DNA from: DAOUET01 sp034430155
GTDB taxonomy: Bacteria; Chloroflexota; Anaerolineae; Anaerolineales; UBA4823
Direction: 5' to 3'
Length of the DNA stretch: 63,380 bases
Assembly: GCA_034430155.1 (NCBI GenBank)
Contig: DAOUET010000064.1
Coordinates: forward strand, 1-63,380
In this document: positions 24,617-34,436 of the stretch, in pieces
Layout of the letters: each line of letters opens with the position of its first letter
Position numbering within the stretch: the stretch's first letter is position 1
The notes under the pieces: generated by a model
Databases searched by the model: none
Told to the model about the DNA's origin: nothing
Seen by the model: the letters and a program-made list of their open reading frames with translations, nothing else
Translations under genes and position numbers: made by a program

Positions 24617-26227
24617 TTACTCTCGATAGATGCGCACCCTTCGATGTGGCTCTTTGCCATGGGAGTGGGAGGTCAGGTGGGCCTGGCGGGCCATTTGGTG
24701 CTGCAAACGGCGAATGTAAGATGAGGCCGGGGATAACTCAACCCAGCGCTCCCCGTTTAACACCGCATTGATGGCACCCTGGGTCTCTTTCAGGGCAGGT
24801 TCTACCATCGGTTCATTGCTTGTTTCCTTGGATAGGTTGAACAGGTCGCTGAGGAACTGCTGCATTTGGTTAACCGTGTTAGAGCGCAGCACGTAGATGG
24901 GAATGCCACGGTTTTCAGCTTCCACAATCGGTTGCATGCGCTTGCGATAATACGAGCGTAAAGTCAACAGGACATCCGCCTGACCGACATCGTTCATAAC
25001 CAGCATGGGGACGCCAAGGCGTTTCGAGGCTTGAATCAAACGATTTCGGGCTACGCCATATGGGTAAATCTTAATAGTTTGTAGGGGTGTACTGGCAGCC
25101 GCCCCTCGGGTAGGTTCGGAGGCCATGCTCTGCCTCCGCTGGTTCTGTGGGACCGAACTTTGTAGACCGCCGTTGCTTTGACGCCGGAAGCCCTGGCTCT
25201 TGCTGCTTGAGCGTCCCAACACAGGAGCAGCCTCTCGTTCAGTGATTATCTCTCCATCCGTGCCTCGCGAGCGAATCTCAGGGGGTAATGGGTAGCCCCG
25301 TAATAACGAGTCCACCGCTTCGGCCACGTCCAGGTGCACCGCTAAACGGTCACGCGTTTGAATTTCGATCAACACGTCAAAAGTGGGTGCCGAACGCCGC
25401 TCCAAAACGGTTTTTTGGGTGCCCCGTCGACGCGCCTCTTCATCTGATAAAGTTACCGACTCTATGCCTCCAACTAGATCGGAGAGGGTTGGGTTCAGCA
25501 GTAAATTTTCAAGGGTGTTGCCGTGAGCTGTGCCGATCAGTTGCACCCCTCGCTCTGCAATCGTGCGAGCAGCGGCTGCTTCGAGTTCTCTTCCGATTTC
25601 GTCAATGACGATCACCTCTGGGTTGTGGTTCTCAACTGCCTCGATCATGACCTCGTGCTGTAAGGATGGCATGGCTACCTGCATACGGCGAGCCTGGCCC
25701 ACAGCCGGGTGAGGCACATCGCCATCTCCTCCGATTTCATTAGAGGTATCCACTATTACCACGCGTTTCTTCTCCGCCAGGATGCGGGCTGCCTCTCGCA
25801 ACATGGTTGTTTTGCCTATCCCCGGACGGCCAAGCAGCAACAAGCTTTTACCGCTCTCTATCAGGTCTTGAATAATATCGGTGGTACCGTAGACTGCCCG
25901 CCCGATCCGGCAAGTCAAGCCGACAATATGCCCCCGGCGGTTGCGTATGGCTGCGATCCGGTGCAGCGTTCTCTCTAACCCAGCCCGGTTATCAGCGTCA
26001 AATTCGCCGATCCGGCCCACAACGTAGTCGATGTCAGCCATGCTGACTTCTACGTTCCTTAAAACCACTTCTCTGTTTACAAATCTTGCGGTAGGAACTC
26101 TTCCCAGGTCGAGAATCACTTCCAAAAGGTCTTCGCTGTTATCTGCTTCGTTTACCGCTTGCGCGACAGCAGGAGGTAAAACGCCCAGCAATGCTTGCAA
26201 ATCATCTGTCATCCGGCGTTCTGACAT
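24617..26227 (-). CDS. R3H-domain AAA ATPase (Ycf45/SpoIIIAA-like)
   Basis: 536 residues. Walker A is LLLGRPGIGKTTML (about residues 130-145) and Walker B is PEVIVIDEIGRE, giving an AAA-type ATPase core like Ycf45 and SpoIIIAA. The N-terminal domain covers residues 1-110. The C-terminus carries a Ser/Arg-rich linker (330-375), then an R3H-like segment YIRRLQHQMARQAHLTSHSH ending in KEPHRRVRIY. R3H binds single-stranded nucleic acid. Role unknown; probably a nucleic-acid-associated motor. The start is 3 nt after the stop of the GNAT-like gene. Confidence 0.85.
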   Translation of the reverse strand: MSERRMTDDLQALLGVLPPAVAQAVNEADNSEDLLEVILDLGRVPTARFVNREVVLRNVEVSMADIDYVVGRIGEFDADNRAGLERTLHRIAAIRNRRGHIVGLTCRIGRAVYGTTDIIQDLIESGKSLLLLGRPGIGKTTMLREAARILAEKKRVVIVDTSNEIGGDGDVPHPAVGQARRMQVAMPSLQHEVMIEAVENHNPEVIVIDEIGRELEAAAARTIAERGVQLIGTAHGNTLENLLLNPTLSDLVGGIESVTLSDEEARRRGTQKTVLERRSAPTFDVLIEIQTRDRLAVHLDVAEAVDSLLRGYPLPPEIRSRGTDGEIITEREAAPVLGRSSSKSQGFRRQSNGGLQSSVPQNQRRQSMASEPTRGAAASTPLQTIKIYPYGVARNRLIQASKRLGVPMLVMNDVGQADVLLTLRSYYRKRMQPIVEAENRGIPIYVLRSNTVNQMQQFLSDLFNLSKETSNEPMVEPALKETQGAINAVLNGERWVELSPASSYIRRLQHQMARQAHLTSHSHGKEPHRRVRIYRE

Positions 26228-26230
26228 CTT

Positions 26231-27175
26231 CTATCTTTTACTCTCCGATCTTGCAAAAGGCGTGGTGACCTCAGGTTGTCTTCCTTTCAGGGACCGGAAA
26301 GCAAATCGGTGGGCGACTTTTTTCGTAATCGCGAGATGTTTAACCATCACGGCCTGATGGGAACCGGGCTGCGCAGCCAGGTCTTTCATCGCACTCTCCA
26401 ACCAGGATTGGTATGAACGGACGCTGACATAAATTGGACGAGTACGACGGTTCTGTATGCTTTGAAGGAAGTCAACCAGGCGTCCGCGCACATCTTTGAC
26501 ATCCGGGTGAATAAACGGTTGCATCCAAATACCGCGAGGGCCGAATTTAGTCTCGATGTAAGCCAGCACTTCATCTTCCTGGCTGTATATAATGCCCTGT
26601 GATTGCTCTGTTGGAGGCAATTCGACTTGTTGTACGAGACCGGGCACAAGATCGTTATAGAGGGTACGGATACCCAATATATCCTGATTTGTACTCTTTC
26701 TCCAGGGCGTGGGTATCGCCTCTCCAGAGGGTTCTCCCTCCAATTGCCAGATGCGTTGGCGTGCATAGATGGCAAAACCTGCCTGCCGCAGAGATTCAAA
26801 GACGAGCGACTGCTCGTCAACCTCTGCTAAAAAGTAAAACGCGCCTCGATCTCCAACTTGGACGAACATATGCTCAAGCAGCACCTGTAAAGCATCCGAA
26901 TCAAGTTCTGCTTCGGGTGCCAGGTATGAAAGCCGGGCAAAAGAGGAGCTGCTCAGATGCCTCAATTGGCCGATCAGAGGCTGGCCGGGGGTGCCGTCGT
27001 CTGAACAAAGGTAAGTGTAGATGCCCGTGGCTGGCGCGAAGTATGAGAATAGTGCCCCCGCTGGTACCAGTCTCGGGCCGCGAGTCAACACTAAGGAGCT
27101 GTCAAAAAAGGCTCCGCGATGGCGGTAACGATATAGGGCAAGCAGGTCTCGCCAGTCAAAAAGACGAATCGACAT
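26231..27175 (-). CDS. Hypothetical protein with GNAT-like C-terminal half
   Basis: 314 residues. Not recognised with certainty. The layout resembles a duplicated N-acyltransferase fold, with a C-terminal segment (EDEVLAYIETKFGPRGIWMQPFIHPDVKDVRGRLVDFL) that suits the acyl-CoA-binding end of GNAT proteins. It is not close enough for a specific assignment. It lies 3 nt upstream of the R3H ATPase, so the two are co-translated. Confidence 0.6.
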   Translation of the reverse strand: MSIRLFDWRDLLALYRYRHRGAFFDSSLVLTRGPRLVPAGALFSYFAPATGIYTYLCSDDGTPGQPLIGQLRHLSSSSFARLSYLAPEAELDSDALQVLLEHMFVQVGDRGAFYFLAEVDEQSLVFESLRQAGFAIYARQRIWQLEGEPSGEAIPTPWRKSTNQDILGIRTLYNDLVPGLVQQVELPPTEQSQGIIYSQEDEVLAYIETKFGPRGIWMQPFIHPDVKDVRGRLVDFLQSIQNRRTRPIYVSVRSYQSWLESAMKDLAAQPGSHQAVMVKHLAITKKVAHRFAFRSLKGRQPEVTTPFARSESKR

Positions 27176-27220
27176 AACTTTTTACTGCAAGATAAGCTAA
27201 TGGTGGGGACAATAGCACCC

Positions 27221-27847
27221 TTACTTAGATATCTGGCGGGTCCTTGATCTTCCCTGGTCGTTTTTCTCTCTCTCGACTAAGGATAAGAAATAGCGGTGGA
27301 AGCGATCGTCCCCAGTTAATTCTGGGTGAAAGGAGGTTGCCAGCAAACGCCCTTGTTGAGCTGCTACGATTCTGCCGTCTGGTAGCTTCGCTAAAACTTG
27401 CGCGCTTCCCTGGACTTTTTCTATCAACGGAGCGCGGATAAAAATGGCATGGAAAGGTCGATCGCCGGAGGAATTCTCCTGGAATACAGGGATTTCCAGG
27501 TCGGTTTCGAAGCTGGCGACTTGGCGTCCGAAGGCGTTTCGTTCGATAAAGATATCCATGAGCCCGAGCAGGGGTTGGTGGTGCCGGACATCTTTAGATA
27601 AGAAGATCGCTCCTGCACAGGTACCCCAGATCGCTTTTTCCATGCCGAATTGGCGCAGGGCATCTATCAAGCCAAAGTCTGTGGCCAGTTTCCCGATTGT
27701 AGTGGATTCCCCGCCGGGAATGATCAAACCATCCAATCCCTCTAAATGCTTTGGCAGACGAACTTCGATGGTTTCAACACCCAACCGATTGAGTGAGGCG
27801 AGGTGTTCAGCGAAGTCACCTTGAAGGGCGAGAACTCCAATCTTCAT
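27221..27847 (-). CDS. pdxT: Pyridoxal 5'-phosphate synthase glutaminase subunit
   Basis: 208 residues. Hydrolyses glutamine and feeds ammonia to PdxS. Motifs: IPGGESTTIG, WGTCAGAIFLS with the nucleophilic Cys, and SFHPEL with the catalytic His-Glu pair. The start is placed at MKIGVLALQGDF, since the longer frame begins with TTG two codons upstream. It lies 115 bp downstream of pdxS on the same strand. A Lys/Arg-rich tail follows the family's normal end. Confidence 0.95.
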   Translation of the reverse strand: MKIGVLALQGDFAEHLASLNRLGVETIEVRLPKHLEGLDGLIIPGGESTTIGKLATDFGLIDALRQFGMEKAIWGTCAGAIFLSKDVRHHQPLLGLMDIFIERNAFGRQVASFETDLEIPVFQENSSGDRPFHAIFIRAPLIEKVQGSAQVLAKLPDGRIVAAQQGRLLATSFHPELTGDDRFHRYFLSLVEREKNDQGRSRTRQISK

Positions 27848-27962
27848 AGACAAGGAATATACCTATCCTTCGTCTTTAAGAAATAGCACCAGGAAGAGCG
27901 CTGAAAACAACTGCAAACCGGCTCCCATTCTTATCACTTATGTATTATTGGTGCCTTGCGCA

Positions 27963-28850
27963 TTACCAACCACGGCTGGCGATTAATTCACCCTCAGGGA
28001 TTGCTGAAATTTGCCTGCCGACCATTGGTTCGCCCAGATTGCGGCTGACCTCTGCCAGAATGTAGGGATCATCGTAATGGGTTACCGCTTTTACGATGGC
28101 TGCGCCCCGCTTGGCTGGATCACCTGATTTGAAAATCCCTGATCCGACGAAGACGCCGTCCATGCCAAGTTGCATCATCATGGCAACATCGGCAGGCGTA
28201 GCAAGCCCTCCAGCAGCAAAGTTCACCACAGGCAGGCGCCCTAAATCCCGGGTCTCCAGGACCAATTCGTAGGGTGCTGCGATCTCCTTGGCATATGCCA
28301 TCAGCTCTTCTTCTGGCAGGTTCTGCAAACGACGGATCTCACCCAGCACCGCACGGGCATGGCGAACTGCCTCTACCACGTCTCCTGTGCCAGCTTCACC
28401 TTTGGTGCGGATCATAGCGGCTCCTTCGCCAATCCGCCGCAAGGCTTCGCCGAGGTTACGGCAACCACAAACGAAAGGCACCTTGAACTCGTGCTTGTAG
28501 ATGTGGTGGGCTTCATCCGCCGGGGTGAGCACTTCAGACTCGTCAATGTAGTCTACACCGATGGCTTCCACGATCTGCGCTTCTACGAAATGCCCGATGC
28601 GCACTTTGGCCATTACCGGGATGGAGACCGTATCCATAATTTGCAGGATCAACTCAGGGTCGCTCATCCGGGCTACCCCGCCATGAGCGCGGATATCCGC
28701 TGGGACGCGTTCTAAAGCCATCACTGCCACTGCTCCGGCATCTTCAGCGATGCGAGCATGCTCCGGGGTGACCACATCCATTATCACGCCACCTTTGAGC
28801 ATTTGGGCAAGCCCTTTTTTAACAGCAAAAGTGGCTACCTGTTTTTCCAT
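27963..28850 (-). CDS. pdxS: Pyridoxal 5'-phosphate synthase synthase subunit
   Basis: 295 residues, very close to the family norm. Makes pyridoxal phosphate from ribose-5-phosphate, glyceraldehyde-3-phosphate and ammonia. Active-site Lys in MAKVRIGHFVEA, then YIDESEVLTPADEAHHI and the C-terminal EISRNLGEPM region. I chose ATG 28850 because GGAGG lies 9 nt upstream; a TTG three codons earlier is too close. Upstream partner of pdxT. Confidence 0.95.
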   Translation of the reverse strand: MEKQVATFAVKKGLAQMLKGGVIMDVVTPEHARIAEDAGAVAVMALERVPADIRAHGGVARMSDPELILQIMDTVSIPVMAKVRIGHFVEAQIVEAIGVDYIDESEVLTPADEAHHIYKHEFKVPFVCGCRNLGEALRRIGEGAAMIRTKGEAGTGDVVEAVRHARAVLGEIRRLQNLPEEELMAYAKEIAAPYELVLETRDLGRLPVVNFAAGGLATPADVAMMMQLGMDGVFVGSGIFKSGDPAKRGAAIVKAVTHYDDPYILAEVSRNLGEPMVGRQISAIPEGELIASRGW

Positions 28851-28966
28851 CCGAATCAACCTCCTAATATTGCTTAATACGCCTCACTAGCATTCTACCA
28901 CGCAGCAAGGCGACTTGCAATTGACCCCCAAAGAGTCTAAATATTTCTAATACGATGTTAACAAGA

Positions 28967-28994
28967 GAAAGGGTGGTAATCCCACCCTTTCCTT
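28967..28994 (-). terminator. Terminator downstream of kamA
   Basis: GAAAGGGTGG (28967-28976) pairs with CCACCCTTTC (28982-28991), 10 bp with a 5-nt loop. It lies just after the kamA stop; the T-run in that direction is partial. Confidence 0.65.
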
Positions 28995-29005
28995 GTTCAG
29001 CGGGG

Positions 29006-30334
29006 TTATTCTTGGTCTTCGCCGGGGCCGATGCCCAGTGGCACCCACTTGCGCTCGTCTTTCAGCCGGTGTTGCAAGCCGCCGCGCTCGTGAAGTTGGT
29101 CGAAACCTTCAGGTTTGATCAGCATCTTCTCGCCATCGAGTAAGCCGGTAATGCCTTCCTGGCCTGGCTCAGGTCGTTTGAATCTTGGCTTGGCGGCCTC
29201 TTTAGGATTGTAATCAATTGGTTCTTCGTAGGTAGTGATGAAACCCTCATAATTACGCAATACAATTTTGTGATCAGACATGCTGATAAGATAATTGGGC
29301 ATTACAGGGATCTTGCCACCCCCGCCCGGCGCGTCGATAATATAAGTTGGAACCGCATACCCGGAGGTGTGCCCCCGTAAGCCTTCCATGATCTCTATCC
29401 CTTTGGCCACTGGCGTGCGGAAGTGCCCGGCGCCCTCAACCAGATCACATTGGTAGAGGTAGTAAGGTCGCACTCGTATGCGCACCAGATCCTGTACTAA
29501 TTGACGCTGGACGTGCACGTTATCGTTGACACCGGCCAGCAGTACCGATTGATTGCCCAATGGGATGCCGGCGCGGGTCAGGCGATCGCAGGCTTCTGCC
29601 AGCTCGGCTGAGATTTCGTTAGAGTGGTTGACATGGACATTTATCCATAAGGGGTGATATTTCTGCAGCATGTCGGCAAGGTCATCCGTGATACGCATTG
29701 GCAAGAAGACCGGCACCCGCGTTCCGATTCGAATGATCTCAATATGGGGTATCTCGCGCAATCGACTCAGGATTTCTTCTAGTATTTTGGGCGCCAGAAC
29801 AAGCGGGTCGCCACCTGAGAGTAGCACATCCCGCACTTGAGGCGTGTGTTTTAGGTATTCGATTTGCAGCTCGAACTCAGCTCGCGAAAATGTAGCAGAA
29901 GGGTCGCCCACAATGCGCGAGCGGGTGCAGTAGCGGCAGTAAGAGGCGCATTGGGTCGTAACCAGCATCAACACTCGATCCGGGTAGCGGTGCACCAGCC
30001 CGGGTACCGGCGAATGTCTATCTTCCGCCAGCGAGTCCTCCATCATCGCGGTAAAGGGAACCATTTCCTTGGCCGTCGGGACGACTTGTTGGCGGATGGG
30101 ATCGTCTGGGTCTTCTGGATCGATCAACGAGATGAAATATGGAGTGATGTCAACCCGGAAGAGGTGTGAAGCAGATAGGGCTTTTCGCTCACTTTCCGAA
30201 AGCGTGATCACCTTTTCAAATTCTTCTGGGGTATTGATGCGGTGGCTGAGTTGCCAGCGCCAATTGTTCCATTTTTCTTCGGGGACTTCAGCGTATATTG
30301 GCGCTCGTCTTGATGTAAAAGGCGTTTTAGCCAT
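29006..30334 (-). CDS. kamA: KamA family radical SAM protein (lysine 2,3-aminomutase type)
   Basis: 442 residues. Radical SAM, 4Fe-4S and PLP enzyme that moves an alpha-amino group to the beta-carbon. The cluster motif is CASYCRYC (CxxxCxxC), followed by SGGDPLVL and GTRVPVFLPMRITDDL. The PLP Lys lies in DAPGGGGKIPV. The C-terminal extension is typical of bacterial KamA. Its substrate could be lysine or glutamate (salt-stress beta-amino acids). No acetyltransferase or AblB partner is adjacent, so the lysine pathway context is missing. The window codes for its own PLP synthase just downstream. Confidence 0.9.
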   Translation of the reverse strand: MAKTPFTSRRAPIYAEVPEEKWNNWRWQLSHRINTPEEFEKVITLSESERKALSASHLFRVDITPYFISLIDPEDPDDPIRQQVVPTAKEMVPFTAMMEDSLAEDRHSPVPGLVHRYPDRVLMLVTTQCASYCRYCTRSRIVGDPSATFSRAEFELQIEYLKHTPQVRDVLLSGGDPLVLAPKILEEILSRLREIPHIEIIRIGTRVPVFLPMRITDDLADMLQKYHPLWINVHVNHSNEISAELAEACDRLTRAGIPLGNQSVLLAGVNDNVHVQRQLVQDLVRIRVRPYYLYQCDLVEGAGHFRTPVAKGIEIMEGLRGHTSGYAVPTYIIDAPGGGGKIPVMPNYLISMSDHKIVLRNYEGFITTYEEPIDYNPKEAAKPRFKRPEPGQEGITGLLDGEKMLIKPEGFDQLHERGGLQHRLKDERKWVPLGIGPGEDQE

Positions 30335-30863
30335 GTATTTTCTCCTATTTCTATGGGTACCGGTAAATTATTCGAGTCAGGTCCAAGTTCACAAGAGAAT
30401 GGACAGCTGAATTTATAGAGGTTAGCAAACCACCCCAAGATTTGGACCTGAATTTATTTTTCAGGACAAGATAATTATAGTCCTGGTTCTTGTCAGGTCG
30501 CAAGTGGCGAAAGCAATATTGATGAAAACACCCAATTTAGAGAGAAGCGAACGTACAATAATTTTTCGGGGTGGATCGTGGTCTGTTCGGTAGAAACCTG
30601 CAAAGGTTACGGAATTAATAACCGGTCTCACCTGGAAATTGTAAATGATAAGGATAAGGGGGTCAACAATAAATCCCCCGGGCATTTTTATCCAGGGGAT
30701 TTTTTAACCTAAGATAAGATGATTAAAACCAATTGCTACTTGAAAGCCTCTGATATTTTTAGGACCTACGCAGTTGGTGGGAGGATGGGGGTGTTTGGGC
30801 GGGCGTTGCCCAAACACCCCCGATTTTCCCCTGAACTGCGTAACTACTAATTCTAATACCCCA
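30335..30863. other. Intergenic stretch with a hairpin and a family A repeat
   Basis: No gene could be supported. AAATCCCC (30671-30678) pairs with GGGGATTT (30695-30702) ahead of T6 and could end a plus-strand transcript; nothing coding precedes it. A family A palindrome fills 30761-30850. A small RNA is possible but not supported by a clear promoter. Confidence 0.4.
30761..30850 (+). repeat. Dispersed palindromic repeat, family A, copy 2
   Basis: About 90 bp. Outer motifs are AGGACCTACGCAGTTGG on the left and AACTGCGTAACTACTAA on the right. The central palindrome is GGGGGTGTTTGGGC...GCCCAAACACCCCC around GGGCGTT. It lies 14 bp downstream of a lipoprotein gene. Confidence 0.88.
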
Positions 30864-32762
30864 TTAACCTTCGCTTGCCAGCCATCCAGCAAAATCTATT
30901 TGGGCCTCATCCTGGGGGGAGGTCACCGCATAAGATGAGTTTTCGATAAAGGCCCACATATTTAGCACTCCATCCTTCTGATAAAGTAAGAATTCACCAT
31001 CGGGCGAGACGCTTATGGGATACATATTTGAACCAGGAATAAGTATTTCATGTTTGTTGGTATCCGGATTGTAATGGTAGATGCCATCGCTCTCTGCGCT
31101 GGCATTATCTAAGCTATAGTACAACGAGCCATCGGGTGCCCAGGCAGGATGTGCTGCCACCCCCTGGGAATTATTGGTTAAGGGGGTCAAATAACTCCCA
31201 TCCGGGTGAACCCAGTACAAGCGGGTTGGGAAAGTCAGAGGGACATCGGCATCTTGATCCAACCCAAAGGCGATCCACTGGCTATCCGGTGACCAGGCGG
31301 GTGTATGTGTACCTGCAACCAGCTGTGCTTCCCCCTCCGAACCGTCTCGAATCATCGGCGCGACGATGCTTTGGGCGCGGTCCTCTCCTAGATCTATCAC
31401 GGTAAGGCCGGCATTGTGGTTGCAGGCAGGTCCGTATGCTAGACCCGTAATCGCCAATTGAGCCCCCTTTGAAACCTGCGCCAGGTCGATATTGCAGCCG
31501 TAATCCTGGCGGTCCTGCGGTAAAGGTAGGTCATGCCATTGCTTTTCATCGATCGAAACCCAACCAAACTTGGAGGCCTCTTCTCCCTTTGTAGATATGT
31601 ATTCTAGAATAAGGTAATCCAGGTCATCCCAGGCTTTTGGTAAATAGTAGCCTTCTTCCGGGGATGGCAAGACAGGGGTGGTTTGCCCGGCAGTTAAATC
31701 CACGGAATTTACCCCGCTATCATCGCTGTAGGCTATCCAATTCTTGCCAGTATTAAGCACAGCGCCATGTAGCTGACCTTTTACACTTAGATTGGCTTGT
31801 TGGGACGTCTTGTTAAAGGCATCAAATCCAAATAGTTTTCCATCTTGCATGTAAAGTATCGTCAGGCCTAGCCCGATCGGTTTAGATAGTAGCGCCTGAG
31901 ATGTACCAGCCCAATCCCAAGCAGCTTGTAGAGTCTCTGCGTCTGGAGTGCCTTTTCCGTTCCCGGTGATGATCAGTCGCAGAGTTTGCCCCTCCTGCTC
32001 CCGCAGATCGTCTAGGCTGGCGAACAATTCCCTCAAATTCTGCAGCTCTTCAAGCTGCTTGACCGGAAGTTTTAATTGCAGCATGCCATCGCGGCAATCA
32101 TCGGTATAAAGGGAGGAACCATCGGAGAAGATGCGCAGGCTATCACACCAGGCTTCAGGTCCTCCACCCCGAGTAAGGATGAAGATGGGATCGCCTCGAC
32201 CTGCACTGAAGGTGCCTTCTAGCAAGGCTTTGACTTCCATCGTCAGGTCATAGCCATACGTGCGGTCAAGTACGAGATTCCCTTCCTCATTGTAGGTAGG
32301 CAAAGCCTCACTATGCACTGCGACGGGATAACCCAAGCTAGAATCAAAAGTCGCCTTCATGTTATACGGAACGGTACCTTCTCCCAAAGCATCTCGACGA
32401 ATGCGGTCCAGGATCGCCCTAACGCTATACTGGTTAGCTTCCTGTAGAGATAACGCTTCAGGTTCACCCCAATTCCCAGCGGCATCTGCTTGCAACTTTT
32501 GGGCAGCACGCAACTGGTTATTAGCAATAACCAGGCGATATTTCCAATTGCTTTCTGATGTGCGCTCCTCGATTTCGGTAAAATAATTGGTGGTATTGCT
32601 CTTTTCCCATCTAGCGATAGCCTCATCAATATCAGCTATGGCGGGCACATTGGCTGTTGGTAAGGGAGGGCGAGCTGTGCTCGTTTGTGGTGTGGCAGTG
32701 CTGCAGGCTACAGCCAGTATCACCAGTACAAACGTAATAAAATTGATGCGTAGAATTCTCAC
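30864..32762 (-). CDS. Lipoprotein with DUF6174-like N-terminus and beta-propeller
   Basis: 632 residues. Lipobox LAVAC at the N-terminus, then a Thr/Pro-rich linker. Residues about 45-170 resemble DUF6174 (a Trp/Tyr-rich secreted domain). Residues about 330-632 carry TolB/WD40-like repeats (HTPAWSPDSQWIAFGL, HPAWAPDGSLYY, YPISVSPDGEFLLYQKD). Such proteins usually bind ligands or partners outside the membrane. The start overlaps the upstream lipoprotein stop by 4 bp. No enzyme motif seen. Confidence 0.75.
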   Translation of the reverse strand: MRILRINFITFVLVILAVACSTATPQTSTARPPLPTANVPAIADIDEAIARWEKSNTTNYFTEIEERTSESNWKYRLVIANNQLRAAQKLQADAAGNWGEPEALSLQEANQYSVRAILDRIRRDALGEGTVPYNMKATFDSSLGYPVAVHSEALPTYNEEGNLVLDRTYGYDLTMEVKALLEGTFSAGRGDPIFILTRGGGPEAWCDSLRIFSDGSSLYTDDCRDGMLQLKLPVKQLEELQNLRELFASLDDLREQEGQTLRLIITGNGKGTPDAETLQAAWDWAGTSQALLSKPIGLGLTILYMQDGKLFGFDAFNKTSQQANLSVKGQLHGAVLNTGKNWIAYSDDSGVNSVDLTAGQTTPVLPSPEEGYYLPKAWDDLDYLILEYISTKGEEASKFGWVSIDEKQWHDLPLPQDRQDYGCNIDLAQVSKGAQLAITGLAYGPACNHNAGLTVIDLGEDRAQSIVAPMIRDGSEGEAQLVAGTHTPAWSPDSQWIAFGLDQDADVPLTFPTRLYWVHPDGSYLTPLTNNSQGVAAHPAWAPDGSLYYSLDNASAESDGIYHYNPDTNKHEILIPGSNMYPISVSPDGEFLLYQKDGVLNMWAFIENSSYAVTSPQDEAQIDFAGWLASEG

Positions 32763-33757
32763 GGACTTAGCAAAACCTCCAGGCTAGAGAGATGTGCAAT
32801 CCCAGGGATATGCTCCCCGCTTTCCCAGACGACCAGGCGGGCTTTGGTGGGTGTGTTGATCATGTAGGGCACGTCAATCATAAAAGTGCCATGGTGACCG
32901 TCAGAAGAACCATTCACAGCTACCTGGCGTGTCCCGACGATTTTTCCATCGCTTGTCTGCAACTCAATCATCAAGGGTTGCTGTGTGCGCTTCCGCGCCA
33001 ACCCAGAAACACGCATTGTACCACCCTGGATGAGAGCGTTAGGGGCAGGCTCCTGGATGACGATATCTTCCAGGAGATCCCCAGGCGGGTTGAGATCGGC
33101 TTCTCCTAGCGACATTAAAACCACATCTACAGAGGATAGAGCCACTGTACGTTTATATTCATCCTCCACACTCACTTGCACTCTTCCAGTCTCCGCTACT
33201 GCTGATATCTCAAATTTCATTTCTAAACCCACGGTCACCTGTACTCCAGCAGGGGTATCATAGACCCTGATTTCGCGCATCAGTAGGCGCCCGTCTTCAC
33301 CAAGCAATTCCATCTTTACCACCCCGGTTGCCCCAGGAACCAAAAAGGCTTTCATAAGAAAAGGAGAGGTGACTTTCGATAAGGGACCAGGGCTGATTAT
33401 TTGAATTCTCCCATACGGAATACCTAGAGAGCTAATCGGTGTAAGCGCGGCATCCCAGGGAGTCGGTGTTGAAGTTGGCATTGGGGGTACCGTCGTGGGT
33501 GTGGGTGGAGCAGGGGCTGTGGTTGTCATCTCCGTCTGAGTTCCTGCTATCGGTTGCATTGTCTCCAAAGACTGGGTTTCTGAGGGGATGTTGATTCCCT
33601 TGGCTTGCACTGTTAGCGCGATCGCGGTGGGGATGTACTCGCTGGGCATGATGGTAGGCAGGTCAGAGCTGGTTAGTGCCGAACAGCTGCTCAACAAAAT
33701 TACGAGCAAGAGTGACAGGAGGAGGTCGTGGAAAAGGGGAAAATGGAAGCGATGCAT
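32759..33757 (-). CDS. Lipoprotein with two Ig-like (Gmad2-type) domains
   Basis: 332 residues. Signal with lipobox LLSSC at about residue 25. A long Thr/Pro-rich spacer (residues 60-105) leads to two immunoglobulin-like repeats, starting IQIISPGPLSKV and IVIQEPAPNALI, as in Gmad2-type domains of spore-associated and surface proteins. Upstream partner of the propeller lipoprotein, with 4-bp overlap. Probably one of two coexpressed surface binding proteins; ligand unknown. Confidence 0.7.
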   Translation of the reverse strand: MHRFHFPLFHDLLLSLLLVILLSSCSALTSSDLPTIMPSEYIPTAIALTVQAKGINIPSETQSLETMQPIAGTQTEMTTTAPAPPTPTTVPPMPTSTPTPWDAALTPISSLGIPYGRIQIISPGPLSKVTSPFLMKAFLVPGATGVVKMELLGEDGRLLMREIRVYDTPAGVQVTVGLEMKFEISAVAETGRVQVSVEDEYKRTVALSSVDVVLMSLGEADLNPPGDLLEDIVIQEPAPNALIQGGTMRVSGLARKRTQQPLMIELQTSDGKIVGTRQVAVNGSSDGHHGTFMIDVPYMINTPTKARLVVWESGEHIPGIAHLSSLEVLLSP

Positions 33758-33914
33758 CTCCGCAATCCTAACTTTCGGAGGCTCGATTTACGTGCTCTGG
33801 AGGTTTAGGATACCAATGGGGGAGAGATTATTGTGGCAGAGCTTCGTAGCGCGCCTTCAAGGTTAGCCATCACCACAGTGACAACCACTCAACCGATCAG
33901 CCAAAGCTGAAGAT

Positions 33915-34295
33915 TCATTGATCCGGGATGTTACTGGATGTAAAACGTTGGATCACATCTAACAGGGTTTGCAATCGGATCGGCTTGTTCAAATACGCCT
34001 TTGCCCCAGCCACCTCGGAAAGTTCAGCAATATCAATCTCTGGACTTGCTGAGAGCATTACTACAGGAATAGGGGCAGTCGCAATGTCTTGGCTGAGAAG
34101 GTTTAAAAGGATAAGCCCGTCCATATCAGGCAGCATCATGTCAGTGATTATCAGGTCAGGGACTTGCTCAGCAGCCAGGGTTAAAGCTTCTTTTCCTGAC
34201 CTCGCCAAGATTGCCTGGTGGCCCAGAATTTCAACGGACTTATTAAGGGTTTCAAGTGTGTATGGATCGTCATCTACAAATAAGACACGAGCCAT
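33915..34295 (-). CDS. Single-domain response regulator (receiver only)
   Basis: 126 residues, receiver domain with no output domain. Phospho-acceptor Asp52 in LIITDMMLPDMDG, acidic pocket in FVDDDP, and Lys in YLNKPI. Such proteins act as phosphate shuttles, protein-interaction switches or diguanylate-cyclase partners. No kinase gene is adjacent. Confidence 0.9.
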   Translation of the reverse strand: MARVLFVDDDPYTLETLNKSVEILGHQAILARSGKEALTLAAEQVPDLIITDMMLPDMDGLILLNLLSQDIATAPIPVVMLSASPEIDIAELSEVAGAKAYLNKPIRLQTLLDVIQRFTSSNIPDQ

Positions 34296-34372
34296 GTTTT
34301 CGCTTTCTCTTCCTCATTAATTAATAAGGGCATTTTACCATAGCAATTTGATACCTGCGGTAGTCTGCTTTT

Positions 34373-34415
34373 GGATCTTTGGGAATCCCCGTGGTAAAGG
34401 TTAGATGTGGGGGTC
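34373..34415 (+). repeat. Dispersed palindromic repeat, family B, truncated copy
   Basis: Only the left arm remains (begins GGATCTTTGGGAATCCCC, ends GATGTGGGGGT). 42 bases are identical to 20264-20305, then similarity stops abruptly. The right arm has been lost, so this is half a palindrome. Confidence 0.85.
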
Positions 34416-34436
34416 GGGTGCGGGTCGATCTCAAAT

